From positions 620,001 to 684,000 of the forward strand of contig NW_027480531.1 of the NCBI RefSeq assembly GCF_051401765.1: DNA of 64,000 nt, given 5' to 3'. Source of the DNA: Calliopsis andreniformis. Its lineage: Eukaryota; Arthropoda; Insecta; Hymenoptera; Andrenidae. This document shows positions 49,355 through 63,300 of the stretch, piece after piece. The notes under the pieces were generated by a model. That model worked only from the letters and a program-made list of their open reading frames with translations. It had not been told where the DNA came from and searched no databases. The position numbers were made by a program, and so were the translations under genes. Numbering within the stretch: the stretch's first letter is position 1; each line of letters begins with the position of its first letter.

Positions 49355-52300
49355 GGATTGAAGAATGAGGATTGAGGATCAAGGACTGAGGATTGAGGAT
49401 TGAAGATGAAGTATTGAGGATTGAAGATTGAGAATTGAGGATTGAATATTGAGGATTGGGGACCGAGTGTTGAGGGTTGAGTGATTAGAATTGACGTTTG
49501 TGTATAGAGATTTCAAGATTGCAGATTGAGTATTGTGTATTGAAGACTGTGATTGTTGATATTCTATGGAGGATTGAGGATTGACAACTGACTGTTGAGG
49601 ACTGAGGGCTGAAGATTGAGAATTCAGGATTGAGGAATCAGGATTGAGGATTGAGGATTGAGGATTGAGGTTTGAGGATTGAGGCTTGAGGATTGAAGGT
49701 TGAATATTGATGAATGAAGATTGAGGATTGAGGATTGAGGGTTGTGGATTGAGGACGAGGACTGAGGGTTGGGTATTGATGCTTGAGGTCTGAGGATTGA
49801 GGATTGAGGATTGCTAATTGAGGATTGAGGATTGAGGATTGAAGATTGAGGATTGGGTATTGAGGGTTGAAGAATGAGGATTGAGGATTAAGGACTGAGG
49901 ATTGAGGATTGAAGATGAAGTATTGAGGATTGAAGATTGAGAATTGAGGATTGAGGATTGAAGATTGAGGACTGAGTGTTGAGGGTTGAGTGATGAGAAT
50001 CAATGTTTGTGGATTGAGATCTGATGATTGAAGAATTGGGATTGAGTATTGAAAGTTGTGAACTGCGGATACTCTATTGAGGATTGAGGATTGAAAATTG
50101 GTTGTTGAGGACTGAGGGCTGAAGGTTGAGGATTCAGGATTGAGGACTCGGTATTGATGTTTCAGGACTGAGGATTGAGATTTGAGTATTGAGGATTGAA
50201 GACTGAGGATTGAGGATTGAGGATTGATAATTGAGGATTGAGGATTGAAGATTGAATATTGATGATTGAAGATTGAGGATTGAGGATTGAGGGTTGTGGA
50301 TTGCGGACGGGGGCTGAGGGTTGAGTATTGATGTTTGAGGTCTGAGGATTGAGGATTGAGGAATGAGAATTGAGGATTCAGGACTGAGAACTGAGGATTG
50401 AGGATTGAGTATTGAGTATTGAGGATTGAAGATTGAGGATTGGGTATTGAGGATTGAATATTCAGGATTGAGGATTGAGGATAGAGGATTGAGGATTGAG
50501 GATTGAAGATTGAATATTGATGATTGAAGATTGAGTATTGAGGATTGAGGGTTGTGGATTGCGGACGAGGACTGAGGGTTGTGTATTGATTTTTGAGGTC
50601 TGAGGATTGAGGATTGAGGATTGAGAATTGAGGATTGAGGATTGAGGATTGAAGATTGACGATTGGGTGTTGAGGATTGAAGAATGAGGATAGAGGTTTG
50701 GGGATTGAAGATTGAGGTCTGAAGATTGAGTATTGAGGATTGAAGATTGAGGATTGAGGATTGAGGATTGACGATTGAGGATTGAGGATTGAGGATTGAA
50801 GATTGAGTATTGAGGATTGAAGATTGAGGTCTGAGGATTGAGGACTGAGGATTGAGAATTGAGGATTGAGGATTGAGGATTGAAGAATGAGGATTGGGTG
50901 TTGAGGATTGAAGAATGAGGATTGAGGACTGAGGATTGAAGATTGAGTGTTGACGATTGAGTATTGAGGATTGAAGATTGAGGATTGAGGTTTGAGGATT
51001 GAGGATTGAGTATTGAGGATTGAAGATTGAAGATTGAGTATTGAGGATTGCAGACTGAGGATAGGGGATTGAGGATTGAGGATTAAGGATTGAAGATTGA
51101 GGATTGAGGATTGAAGATTGAGGATTGGGAATTGAGGATTGACGATTGAGGATTGAGTATTGAGGATTTAGAATTGAGGATTGAGGATTGAAGATTGACT
51201 ATTGAGGATTGAAGAATGAGGATTGAGGATTGAGGATTGAAGATTGAGTGTTGAAGATTGAGTATTGAGGATTGAAGATTGAGGATTGAGGTTTGAGGAT
51301 TGAGGATTGAGTATTGAGGATTGAAGATTGAGGATTGAGGATTAAGGATTGAAGATTGAGGATTGAGGATTGAAGATTGAGGATTGGGAATTGAGGATTG
51401 ACGATTGAGGATTGAGTATTGAGGATTAAGAACTGAGGATTGACGATTGAGGATTGAGTGTTGAGGATTGAGAATTGAGGAATCAGGATTGAAGATTGAG
51501 TATTGAGGATTCAAGATTGAGGATTGAGGATTGAGGATTGAAGATTGTGGACTGAGTGTTGAGGGTTGAGTGATGAGAATTGATGTTTGTGGATTGAGAA
51601 TTGAAGATTGAAGAATGGGGATTGAGTATTGGAAACTGTGAATTGAGGATATTGTATTGAGGATTGAGGATTGACAATTGATTGTTGAGGTCTGAGGACT
51701 GAAGTTTGCGGATTGAGGATTGAGGATTGAAGATTGAGGCTCCGGTATTGAGGTTTGAGGATTGAGGATTGAGGATTGAGGATTGAGGATTGAGGATTGA
51801 GGATTGAAGGTTGAATATTGATGATTGAAGATTGCGGATTGAGGATTAAGGGTTGTGGATTGAGGACGAGGACAGAGGGTTGGGTATTGATGCTTGAGGT
51901 CTGAGGATTGAGGATTGAGGATTGCGAATTGAGGATTGAGGATTGAAGATTGAGGATTTGGTATTGAGGATTGAAGAATGAGGATTGAGGATTGAGGATT
52001 GGGGACGGAGTGTTGAGGGTTGAGTGATGAGCATTGGTGTTTGTGGATAGAGATTTGAAGATTGCAGATTGAGTATTGAGTATTGAAAACTGTGAATTGA
52101 TGATGTTGTATTGAGGATTGAGGATTGACAACTGATTGTTGAGGACTGAGGGCTGAAGATTGAGGATTCAGGTTTGAGGATTGAGGATTGAAGATTGAGG
52201 ATTGCGGACTGAGGATTGAAGATTGAGGATTGAGGATTGAGGATTGAGGATTGAGGATTTAGGATTGAAGATTCAGTATTGAGGATTGAAGATAGAGAAT

Positions 52301-54589
52301 TGAGGATTGAGGATTGAACATTGAGGACTGAGTGTTGAGGGTAGAGTGATGAGAATTGATGTCTGTGGATAGAGGTTTGAAGATTGCAGATTGAGTATTG
52401 AGTATTGAAAGCTGTGAATTGAGGATATTCTATTGAGGACTGAGGATTGACAACTGATTGTTGAGGACTGAGGGCTGAAGGTTGAGGATTCAGGACTGAG
52501 GACTCAGAATTGAGGTTTGAGGACTGAGGATTGATTATTAAAGATTGAGTATTGAGGATTGAAGATTGAGGATTGAGGATTGAGGATCGAGGATCGAGGA
52601 TTGAGGATTAAGGATTGAGGATTGAGGATTGAGGATTGAAGATTGAGGATTGGGTATTGAGGATTGAACATTCAGGATTGAGGACTGAGGATAGAGGATT
52701 GAGGATTGAGGATTGAGGATTGAATATTGATGATTGAAGATTGAGGATTGAGGATTGAGGGTTGTGGATTGCGGACGAGGACTGAGGGTTGAGTATTAAT
52801 GCTTGAGGTCTGAGGATTGAGGATTCAGTGTTGAGAATTGAGGATTGAGGATTGAGGATTGAAGATTGAGGATTGGGTATTGGGGATTGAAGATTGAGGA
52901 TTGAGGATTGAAGATTGAGTATTGAGGATTGAAGATTGAGGATTGAGGATTGAGGATTGATGATTGAGGATTGAAGATTGAGGATTGGGGACTGAGTGTC
53001 GAGCTTTGAGTGATGAGAATTGATGTTTGTGGATCCAGATTTGAAGATTGAAGATTGGGGATTGAGTATCGAAAACTGTGAATTGGGTATATTCTATTGA
53101 GGATTGAGGACTGACAATTGATTGTTGAGGTCTGAGGGCTGAAGATTGAGGATTCAGGATTGATGATTCAGGATTGATGTTTGAGGACTGAGGATTGAGG
53201 ATTGAGGATTGAGGATTGAGTATTGAGGATTGAAGATTGAGGATTGGGTATTGAGGATTGAACATTCAGGATTGAGGATTGAGGATAGAGGATTGAGGAT
53301 TGAGGATTGAATATTGAATATTGATGATTGAAGATTGAGGATTGAGGATTGAGGGTTGTGGATTGCGGACGAGGACTGAGGGTTGAGTATTGATGTTTGA
53401 GGTCTGAGAATTAAGGATTGAGGATTGAGAATTGAGGATTGAGGATTGAGGATTGAAGATTGAGGATTGGGTGTTGAGGATTGAAGAATGAGGATAGAGG
53501 TTTGGGGATTGAAGATTGAGGTCTGAAGATTGAGTATTGAGGATTGAAGATTGAGGATTGAGGATTGAGGATTGACGATTGAGGATTGAGGATTGAGGAT
53601 TGAAGATTGAGTATTGAGGATTGAAGATTGAGGTCTGAGGATTGAGGACTGAAGATTGAGAATTGAGGATTGAGGATTGAGGATTGAAGAATGAGGATTG
53701 GGTGTTGAGGATTGAAGAATGAGGATTGAGGATTGAGGATTGAAGATTGAGTGTTGAAGATTGAGTATTGAGGATTGAAGATTGAGGATTGAGGTTTGAG
53801 TATTGAGGATAGAGGATCGAGTATTGAGGATTGAAGATTGAATATTGATGATTGAAGATTGTGGATTGAGGATTGAGGGTTGTGGATTGCGGACGAGGAC
53901 TGAGGGTTGAGTATTGATGCTTGAGGTCTAAGGATTGAGGATTGAGTGTTGAGAATTGAGGATTGAGGATTGAGGATTGAAGATTGGGGATTGGGTATTG
54001 GGGATTGAAGAATCAGGATTGAGGATTGAGGATTGAGGATTGAGGATTGAAGATTGACAATTCAGGATTGGAGATTGACGATTGAGGATTGAGTATTGAG
54101 GATTGAGGGTTCAGGTTTGAGGATTGAGGATTGAAGATTGAGTATTGAGGATTGAAGATTGAGGATTGAGGATTGAGGATTGAGGATTGAGGATTGAAGG
54201 TTGAGGATTGGGTATTGAGGATTGAACATTCAGGATTGAGGATTGAGGATAGAGGATCGAGGATTGAGGATTGAAGATTGAATATTGATGATTGAAGATT
54301 GAGGATTGAGGATTGAGGGTTGTGGATTGCGGACGAGGGCTGAGGGTTGAGTATTGATGTTTGAGGTCTGAGGATTGAGGATTGAGGATTGAGAATTGAG
54401 GATTGAGGTCTGAGGATTGAGGATTGTGGATTGAGGACTGAGTATTGAGGATTGGAGATTGCGGATTGGGTATTGAGGATTGAACATTCAGGATTGAGGA
54501 TTGAGGATAGAGTATTGAGGATTGAGGATTGAAGATTGAATATTGATGATTGAAAATTGAGGATTGAGGATTGAGGGTTGTGGATTGCG
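49355..54589 (+). repeat. 5.29-kb higher-order repeat, copy 2
   Basis: This is a near-identical copy of 44,065-49,299 (offset 5,290) and of 57,700-62,934 (offset 8,345). GCTCCGG lies at 51,739. It shares CTGAGG at 50,170 with copy 3 against copy 1. It is also the main part of the 8.345-kb unit. Confidence 0.92.
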
Positions 54590-55120
54590 GACGAGGACTG
54601 AGGGTAGAGTATTGATGTTTGAGGTCTGAGGATTGAGGGTTGAGGATTGTGGATTGAGAATTGAGGATTGAGGATTGAGGATTGAAGATTGAGGATTGGG
54701 TGTTGAGGATTGAAAAATGAGGATAGAGGATTGAGGATTGAAGATTGAGGGTTGAAGATTGAGTATTGAGGATTGAAGATTGAGGATTGAGGATTGAGGA
54801 TTGAGGATTGAGGATTGAGGATTGAGGATTGAAGATTGAGTATTGAGGATTGAAGATTGAGGATTGAGGATTGACGATTGAGGATTGAGGATTGAGGAAT
54901 TGGGATTGGGGATTGAGGATGAGGATTGAGGATTGAGGATTGAGGATTGAGGATTGAGTATTGAAGATTGAGTATTGAGGATTGAAGATTGAGGATTGAG
55001 GATTGAGGATTGACGATTGAGGATTGAGTATTGATGATTGAGAATTGAGGATTGAGGATTGAAGATTGAGTGTTGAGGATTGGGAATTGAGGATTGAGGA
55101 TTGAAGATTGAGTATTGAGG
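54590..55120 (+). repeat. Tail segment of the 8.345-kb unit with B and C hexamers
   Basis: It contains a B hexamer just after 54,589 followed by GGTAGAG, and a GATGAG hexamer at 54,918-54,923 preceded by GAATTGG and GATTGGG variants. It recurs at 62,935-63,465. No gene is seen. Confidence 0.78.
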
Positions 55121-57350
55121 ATTCAAGGTTGAGGATTGAGGATTGAGGATTGAGGATTGAGGATTGAAGATTGAGGACTGAGTGTTGAGCGTTGAGTGAT
55201 GAGAATTGATGTTTGTGGATTGAGTATTGATGATTGAGAATTGAGGATTGAGGTTTGAGGATTGAGTGTTGAGGATTGGGAATTGAGCATTGAGGATTGA
55301 AGATTGAGTATTGAGGATTCAAGGTTGAGGATTGAGGATTGAGGATTGAGGATTGAAGATTGAGGACTGAGTGTTGAGGGTTGAGTGATGAGGATTGATG
55401 TTTGTGGATTGAGATTTGACGACTGAAGAATGGGGATTGAGTATTGAAAACTGTGAATTGAGGATATTCTATTGAGGATTGAGGATTGACAACTGATTGT
55501 TGAGGACTGAGGACTGAAGTTTGCGGATTCAGGATTGAGGATTCGGGATTGAGGTTTCAGGACTGATGATTGAGGGTTGAGGATTGAGGATTGAGGATTG
55601 AGGATTGAGGTTTGAGGGTTGAGGATTGAAGATTGAGTATTGAGGATTGAAAATTGAGGAGTGAGGATTGAGGATTGAGGATTGAGGATTGAAGATTGAG
55701 GATTGGGGACGGAGTGTTGAGGGTTGAGTGATGAGAATTGATGTTTGTGGATAGAGATTTGAAGATTGCAGATTGAGTGTTGAGTATTGAAAACTGTGAA
55801 TTGATGATGTGGTATTGAGGATTGGGGATTGACAACTGATTGTTGAGGACTGAGGGCTGGAGATTGAGGATCCAGGATTGAGGATTGAGGATTGAAGATT
55901 GAGCATTGCGGACTGAGGGTTGAAGATTGAGGATTGAGGATTGAGGATTGAGGATGGAGGATTGAGGATTGAGGATTGAGAATTGAGGATTGAGGACTGA
56001 GGATTGAGGATTGAGGATTGAGGATTGAGTATTGAGGATTAAAGATTGAGGATTGGGTATTGAGGATTGAATATTCAGGATTGAGGATTGAGGATAGAGG
56101 ATTGCGGATTGAGGATTGAAGATTGAATATTGATGACTGAAGATTGAGGATTGAGGATTGAGGGTTGTGGATTGCGGACGAGGACTGAGGGTAGAGTGTT
56201 GATGTTTGAGGTCTGAGGATTGAGGGTTGAGGATTGTGGATTGAGAATTGAGGATTGAGGATTGAGGATTGAAGATTGAGGATTGGGTGTTGAGGATTGA
56301 AAAATGAGGATAGAGGATTGAGGATTGAAGATTGAGGGTTGAAGATTGAGTATTGAGGATTGAAGATTGAGGATTGAGGATTGAGGATTGATGATTGAGA
56401 ATTGAGGATTGAGGATTGAAGATTGAGTGTTGAGGATTGGGAATTGAGGATTGAGGATTGAAGATTGAGTATTGAGGATTCAAGGTTGAGGATTGAGGAT
56501 TGAGGATTGAGGATTGAAGATTGAGGACTGAGTGTTGAGCGTTGAGTGATGAGAATTGGTGTTTGTGGATTGAGTATTGATGATTGAGAATTGAGGATTG
56601 AGGATTGAGGATTGAGTGTTGAGGATTGGGAATTGAGCATTGAGGATTGAAGATTGAGTATTGAGGATTCAAGGTTGAGGATTGAGGATTGAGGATTGAG
56701 GATTGAAGATTGAGGACTGAGTGTTGAGGGTTGAGTGATGAGGATTGATGTTTGTGGATTGAGATTTGACGACTGAAGAATGGGGATTGAGTATTGAAAA
56801 CTGTGAATTGAGGATATTCTATTGAGGATTGAGGATTGACAACTGATTGTTGAGGACTGAGGACTGAAGTTTGCGGATTCAGGATTGAGGATTCGGGATT
56901 GAGGTTTCAGGACTGATGATTGAGGGTTGAGGGTTGAGGATTGAGGATTGAGGATTGAGGATTGAGGGTTGAGGATTGAAGATTGAGTATTGAGGATTGA
57001 AAATTGAGGAGTGAGGATTGAGGATTGAGGATTGAGGATTGAAGATTGAGGATTGGGGACGGAGTGTTGAGGGTTGAGTGATGAGAATTGATGTTTGTGG
57101 ATAGAGATTTGAAGATTGCAGATTGAGTGTTGAGTATTGAAAACTGTGAATTGATGATGTGGTATTGAGGATTGGGGATTGACAACTGATTGTTGAGGAC
57201 TGAGGGCTGGAGATTGAGGATCCAGGATTGAGGATTGAGGATTGAAGATTGAGCATTGCGGACTGGGGATTGAAGATTGAGGATTGAGGATTGAGGATTG
57301 AGGATTGGGGATTCAGGATTGAGGATTGAAGGTTGAATATTGATGAATGA
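55120..57350 (+). repeat. 1.35-kb tandem duplication within the tail
   Basis: The string GAGATTTGACGACTGAAG begins at 55,411 and 56,761, 1,350 bp apart, and again at 63,756 through the 8.345-kb repeat. Flanking A blocks (near 55450 and 55793; 56789 and 57135) and the GAGGATCCAGG variant recur in the same order. 1,350 is 7 x 193 minus 1, with one B hexamer (near 56,175) between. Confidence 0.84.
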
Positions 57351-60300
57351 AGGTTGAGGATTGAGGATTGAGGGTTGTGGATTGCGGACGAGGGCTGAGG
57401 GTTGAGTATTGATGTTTGAGGTCTGAGGATTGAGGATTGAGGATTGAGAATTGAGGATTGAGGTCTGAGGATTGAGGATTGTGGATTGAGGACTGAGTAT
57501 TGAGGATTGGAGATTGCGGATTGGGTATTGAGGATTGAACATTCAGGATTGAGGATTGAGGATAGAGTATTGAGGATTGAGGATTGAAGATTGAATATTG
57601 ATGATTGAAAATTGAGGATTGAGGATTGAGGGTTGTGGATTGAAGATTGAGTATTGAGGATTGAAGATTGAGGATTGAGGATTGACGATTGAGGATTGAG
57701 GATTGAAGAATGAGGATTGAGGATCAAGGACTGAGGATTGAGGATTGAAGATGAAGTATTGAGGATTGAAGATTGAGAATTGAGGATTGAATATTGAGGA
57801 TTGGGGACCGAGTGTTGAGGGTTGAGTGATTAGAATTGACGTTTGTGTATAGAGATTTCAAGATTGCAGATTGAGTATTGTGTATTGAAGACTGTGATTG
57901 TTGATATTCTATGGAGGATTGAGGATTGACAACTGACTGTTGAGGACTGAGGGCTGAAGATTGAGAATTCAGGATTGAGGAATCAGGATTGAGGATTGAG
58001 GATTGAGGATTGAGGTTTGAGGATTGAGGCTTGAGGATTGAAGGTTGAATATTGATGAATGAAGATTGAGGATTGAGGATTGAGGGTTGTGGATTGAGGA
58101 CGAGGACTGAGGGTTGGGTATTGATGCTTGAGGTCTGAGGATTGAGGATTGAGGATTGCTAATTGAGGATTGAGGATTGAGGATTGAAGATTGAGGATTG
58201 GGTATTGAGGGTTGAAGAATGAGGATTGAGGATTAAGGACTGAGGATTGAGGATTGAAGATGAAGTATTGAGGATTGAAGATTGAGAATTGAGGATTGAG
58301 GATTGAAGATTGAGGACTGAGTGTTGAGGGTTGAGTGATGAGAATCAATGTTTGTGGATTGAGATCTGATGATTGAAGAATTGGGATTGAGTATTGAAAG
58401 TTGTGAACTGCGGATACTCTATTGAGGATTGAGGATTGAAAATTGGTTGTTGAGGACTGAGGGCTGAAGGTTGAGGATTCAGGATTGAGGACTCGGTATT
58501 GATGTTTCAGGACTGAGGATTGAGATTTGAGTATTGAGGATTGAAGACTGAGGATTGAGGATTGAGGATTGATAATTGAGGATTGAGGATTGAAGATTGA
58601 ATATTGATGATTGAAGATTGAGGATTGAGGATTGAGGGTTGTGGATTGCGGACGGGGGCTGAGGGTTGAGTATTGATGTTTGAGGTCTGAGGATTGAGGA
58701 TTGAGGAATGAGAATTGAGGATTCAGGACTGAGAACTGAGGATTGAGGATTGAGTATTGAGTATTGAGGATTGAAGATTGAGGATTGGGTATTGAGGATT
58801 GAATATTCAGGATTGAGGATTGAGGATAGAGGATTGAGGATTGAGGATTGAAGATTGAATATTGATGATTGAAGATTGAGTATTGAGGATTGAGGGTTGT
58901 GGATTGCGGACGAGGACTGAGGGTTGTGTATTGATTTTTGAGGTCTGAGGATTGAGGATTGAGGATTGAGAATTGAGGATTGAGGATTGAGGATTGAAGA
59001 TTGACGATTGGGTGTTGAGGATTGAAGAATGAGGATAGAGGTTTGGGGATTGAAGATTGAGGTCTGAAGATTGAGTATTGAGGATTGAAGATTGAGGATT
59101 GAGGATTGAGGATTGACGATTGAGGATTGAGGATTGAGGATTGAAGATTGAGTATTGAGGATTGAAGATTGAGGTCTGAGGATTGAGGACTGAGGATTGA
59201 GAATTGAGGATTGAGGATTGAGGATTGAAGAATGAGGATTGGGTGTTGAGGATTGAAGAATGAGGATTGAGGACTGAGGATTGAAGATTGAGTGTTGACG
59301 ATTGAGTATTGAGGATTGAAGATTGAGGATTGAGGTTTGAGGATTGAGGATTGAGTATTGAGGATTGAAGATTGAAGATTGAGTATTGAGGATTGCAGAC
59401 TGAGGATAGGGGATTGAGGATTGAGGATTAAGGATTGAAGATTGAGGATTGAGGATTGAAGATTGAGGATTGGGAATTGAGGATTGACGATTGAGGATTG
59501 AGTATTGAGGATTTAGAATTGAGGATTGAGGATTGAAGATTGACTATTGAGGATTGAAGAATGAGGATTGAGGATTGAGGATTGAAGATTGAGTGTTGAA
59601 GATTGAGTATTGAGGATTGAAGATTGAGGATTGAGGTTTGAGGATTGAGGATTGAGTATTGAGGATTGAAGATTGAGGATTGAGGATTAAGGATTGAAGA
59701 TTGAGGATTGAGGATTGAAGATTGAGGATTGGGAATTGAGGATTGACGATTGAGGATTGAGTATTGAGGATTAAGAACTGAGGATTGACGATTGAGGATT
59801 GAGTGTTGAGGATTGAGAATTGAGGAATCAGGATTGAAGATTGAGTATTGAGGATTCAAGATTGAGGATTGAGGATTGAGGATTGAAGATTGTGGACTGA
59901 GTGTTGAGGGTTGAGTGATGAGAATTGATGTTTGTGGATTGAGAATTGAAGATTGAAGAATGGGGATTGAGTATTGGAAACTGTGAATTGAGGATATTGT
60001 ATTGAGGATTGAGGATTGACAATTGATTGTTGAGGTCTGAGGACTGAAGTTTGCGGATTGAGGATTGAGGATTGAAGATTGAGGCTCCGGTATTGAGGTT
60101 TGAGGATTGAGGATTGAGGATTGAGGATTGAGGATTGAGGATTGAGGATTGAAGGTTGAATATTGATGATTGAAGATTGCGGATTGAGGATTAAGGGTTG
60201 TGGATTGAGGACGAGGACAGAGGGTTGGGTATTGATGCTTGAGGTCTGAGGATTGAGGATTGAGGATTGCGAATTGAGGATTGAGGATTGAAGATTGAGG

Positions 60301-63300
60301 ATTTGGTATTGAGGATTGAAGAATGAGGATTGAGGATTGAGGATTGGGGACGGAGTGTTGAGGGTTGAGTGATGAGCATTGGTGTTTGTGGATAGAGATT
60401 TGAAGATTGCAGATTGAGTATTGAGTATTGAAAACTGTGAATTGATGATGTTGTATTGAGGATTGAGGATTGACAACTGATTGTTGAGGACTGAGGGCTG
60501 AAGATTGAGGATTCAGGTTTGAGGATTGAGGATTGAAGATTGAGGATTGCGGACTGAGGATTGAAGATTGAGGATTGAGGATTGAGGATTGAGGATTGAG
60601 GATTTAGGATTGAAGATTCAGTATTGAGGATTGAAGATAGAGAATTGAGGATTGAGGATTGAACATTGAGGACTGAGTGTTGAGGGTAGAGTGATGAGAA
60701 TTGATGTCTGTGGATAGAGGTTTGAAGATTGCAGATTGAGTATTGAGTATTGAAAGCTGTGAATTGAGGATATTCTATTGAGGACTGAGGATTGACAACT
60801 GATTGTTGAGGACTGAGGGCTGAAGGTTGAGGATTCAGGACTGAGGACTCAGAATTGAGGTTTGAGGACTGAGGATTGATTATTAAAGATTGAGTATTGA
60901 GGATTGAAGATTGAGGATTGAGGATTGAGGATCGAGGATCGAGGATTGAGGATTAAGGATTGAGGATTGAGGATTGAGGATTGAAGATTGAGGATTGGGT
61001 ATTGAGGATTGAACATTCAGGATTGAGGACTGAGGATAGAGGATTGAGGATTGAGGATTGAGGATTGAATATTGATGATTGAAGATTGAGGATTGAGGAT
61101 TGAGGGTTGTGGATTGCGGACGAGGACTGAGGGTTGAGTATTAATGCTTGAGGTCTGAGGATTGAGGATTCAGTGTTGAGAATTGAGGATTGAGGATTGA
61201 GGATTGAAGATTGAGGATTGGGTATTGGGGATTGAAGATTGAGGATTGAGGATTGAAGATTGAGTATTGAGGATTGAAGATTGAGGATTGAGGATTGAGG
61301 ATTGATGATTGAGGATTGAAGATTGAGGATTGGGGACTGAGTGTCGAGCTTTGAGTGATGAGAATTGATGTTTGTGGATCCAGATTTGAAGATTGAAGAT
61401 TGGGGATTGAGTATCGAAAACTGTGAATTGGGTATATTCTATTGAGGATTGAGGACTGACAATTGATTGTTGAGGTCTGAGGGCTGAAGATTGAGGATTC
61501 AGGATTGATGATTCAGGATTGATGTTTGAGGACTGAGGATTGAGGATTGAGGATTGAGGATTGAGTATTGAGGATTGAAGATTGAGGATTGGGTATTGAG
61601 GATTGAACATTCAGGATTGAGGATTGAGGATAGAGGATTGAGGATTGAGGATTGAATATTGAATATTGATGATTGAAGATTGAGGATTGAGGATTGAGGG
61701 TTGTGGATTGCGGACGAGGACTGAGGGTTGAGTATTGATGTTTGAGGTCTGAGAATTAAGGATTGAGGATTGAGAATTGAGGATTGAGGATTGAGGATTG
61801 AAGATTGAGGATTGGGTGTTGAGGATTGAAGAATGAGGATAGAGGTTTGGGGATTGAAGATTGAGGTCTGAAGATTGAGTATTGAGGATTGAAGATTGAG
61901 GATTGAGGATTGAGGATTGACGATTGAGGATTGAGGATTGAGGATTGAAGATTGAGTATTGAGGATTGAAGATTGAGGTCTGAGGATTGAGGACTGAAGA
62001 TTGAGAATTGAGGATTGAGGATTGAGGATTGAAGAATGAGGATTGGGTGTTGAGGATTGAAGAATGAGGATTGAGGATTGAGGATTGAAGATTGAGTGTT
62101 GAAGATTGAGTATTGAGGATTGAAGATTGAGGATTGAGGTTTGAGTATTGAGGATAGAGGATCGAGTATTGAGGATTGAAGATTGAATATTGATGATTGA
62201 AGATTGTGGATTGAGGATTGAGGGTTGTGGATTGCGGACGAGGACTGAGGGTTGAGTATTGATGCTTGAGGTCTAAGGATTGAGGATTGAGTGTTGAGAA
62301 TTGAGGATTGAGGATTGAGGATTGAAGATTGGGGATTGGGTATTGGGGATTGAAGAATCAGGATTGAGGATTGAGGATTGAGGATTGAGGATTGAAGATT
62401 GACAATTCAGGATTGGAGATTGACGATTGAGGATTGAGTATTGAGGATTGAGGGTTCAGGTTTGAGGATTGAGGATTGAAGATTGAGTATTGAGGATTGA
62501 AGATTGAGGATTGAGGATTGAGGATTGAGGATTGAGGATTGAAGGTTGAGGATTGGGTATTGAGGATTGAACATTCAGGATTGAGGATTGAGGATAGAGG
62601 ATCGAGGATTGAGGATTGAAGATTGAATATTGATGATTGAAGATTGAGGATTGAGGATTGAGGGTTGTGGATTGCGGACGAGGGCTGAGGGTTGAGTATT
62701 GATGTTTGAGGTCTGAGGATTGAGGATTGAGGATTGAGAATTGAGGATTGAGGTCTGAGGATTGAGGATTGTGGATTGAGGACTGAGTATTGAGGATTGG
62801 AGATTGCGGATTGGGTATTGAGGATTGAACATTCAGGATTGAGGATTGAGGATAGAGTATTGAGGATTGAGGATTGAAGATTGAATATTGATGATTGAAA
62901 ATTGAGGATTGAGGATTGAGGGTTGTGGATTGCGGACGAGGACTGAGGGTAGAGTATTGATGTTTGAGGTCTGAGGATTGAGGGTTGAGGATTGTGGATT
63001 GAGAATTGAGGATTGAGGATTGAGGATTGAAGATTGAGGATTGGGTGTTGAGGATTGAAAAATGAGGATAGAGGATTGAGGATTGAAGATTGAGGGTTGA
63101 AGATTGAGTATTGAGGATTGAAGATTGAGGATTGAGGATTGAGGATTGAGGATTGAGGATTGAGGATTGAGGATTGAAGATTGAGTATTGAGGATTGAAG
63201 ATTGAGGATTGAGGATTGACGATTGAGGATTGAGGATTGAGGAATTGGGATTGGGGATTGAGGATGAGGATTGAGGATTGAGGATTGAGGATTGAGGATT

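Larger units (their letters stand above)
49005..57350 (+). repeat. 8.345-kb higher-order repeat, copy 1
   Basis: This includes the end of 5.29-kb copy 1, the junction, all of copy 2 and the 54.6-57.3 kb tail. It repeats from about 57,350 to beyond the right edge at a constant offset of 8,345 (GCTCCGG 51,739 and 60,084; GATGAG 54,918 and 63,263). 8,345 is 7 x 1,194 minus 13, matching nine hexamers in the 5.29-kb part and four in the tail. The left limit is approximate, because scattered differences appear left of 57,36x. Confidence 0.88.

Noticed and set aside
54111..55322. 403-codon minus-strand frame conserved identically at 62,456-63,667
   Set aside because: The identity comes from the recent 8.345-kb DNA duplication, not from protein-level constraint; surrounding sequence is equally identical.
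55123..56640. 505-codon and overlapping 371-codon minus-strand open reading frames
   Set aside because: Both read the same repeat in two frames. A real repeat protein would be expected to favour one frame.
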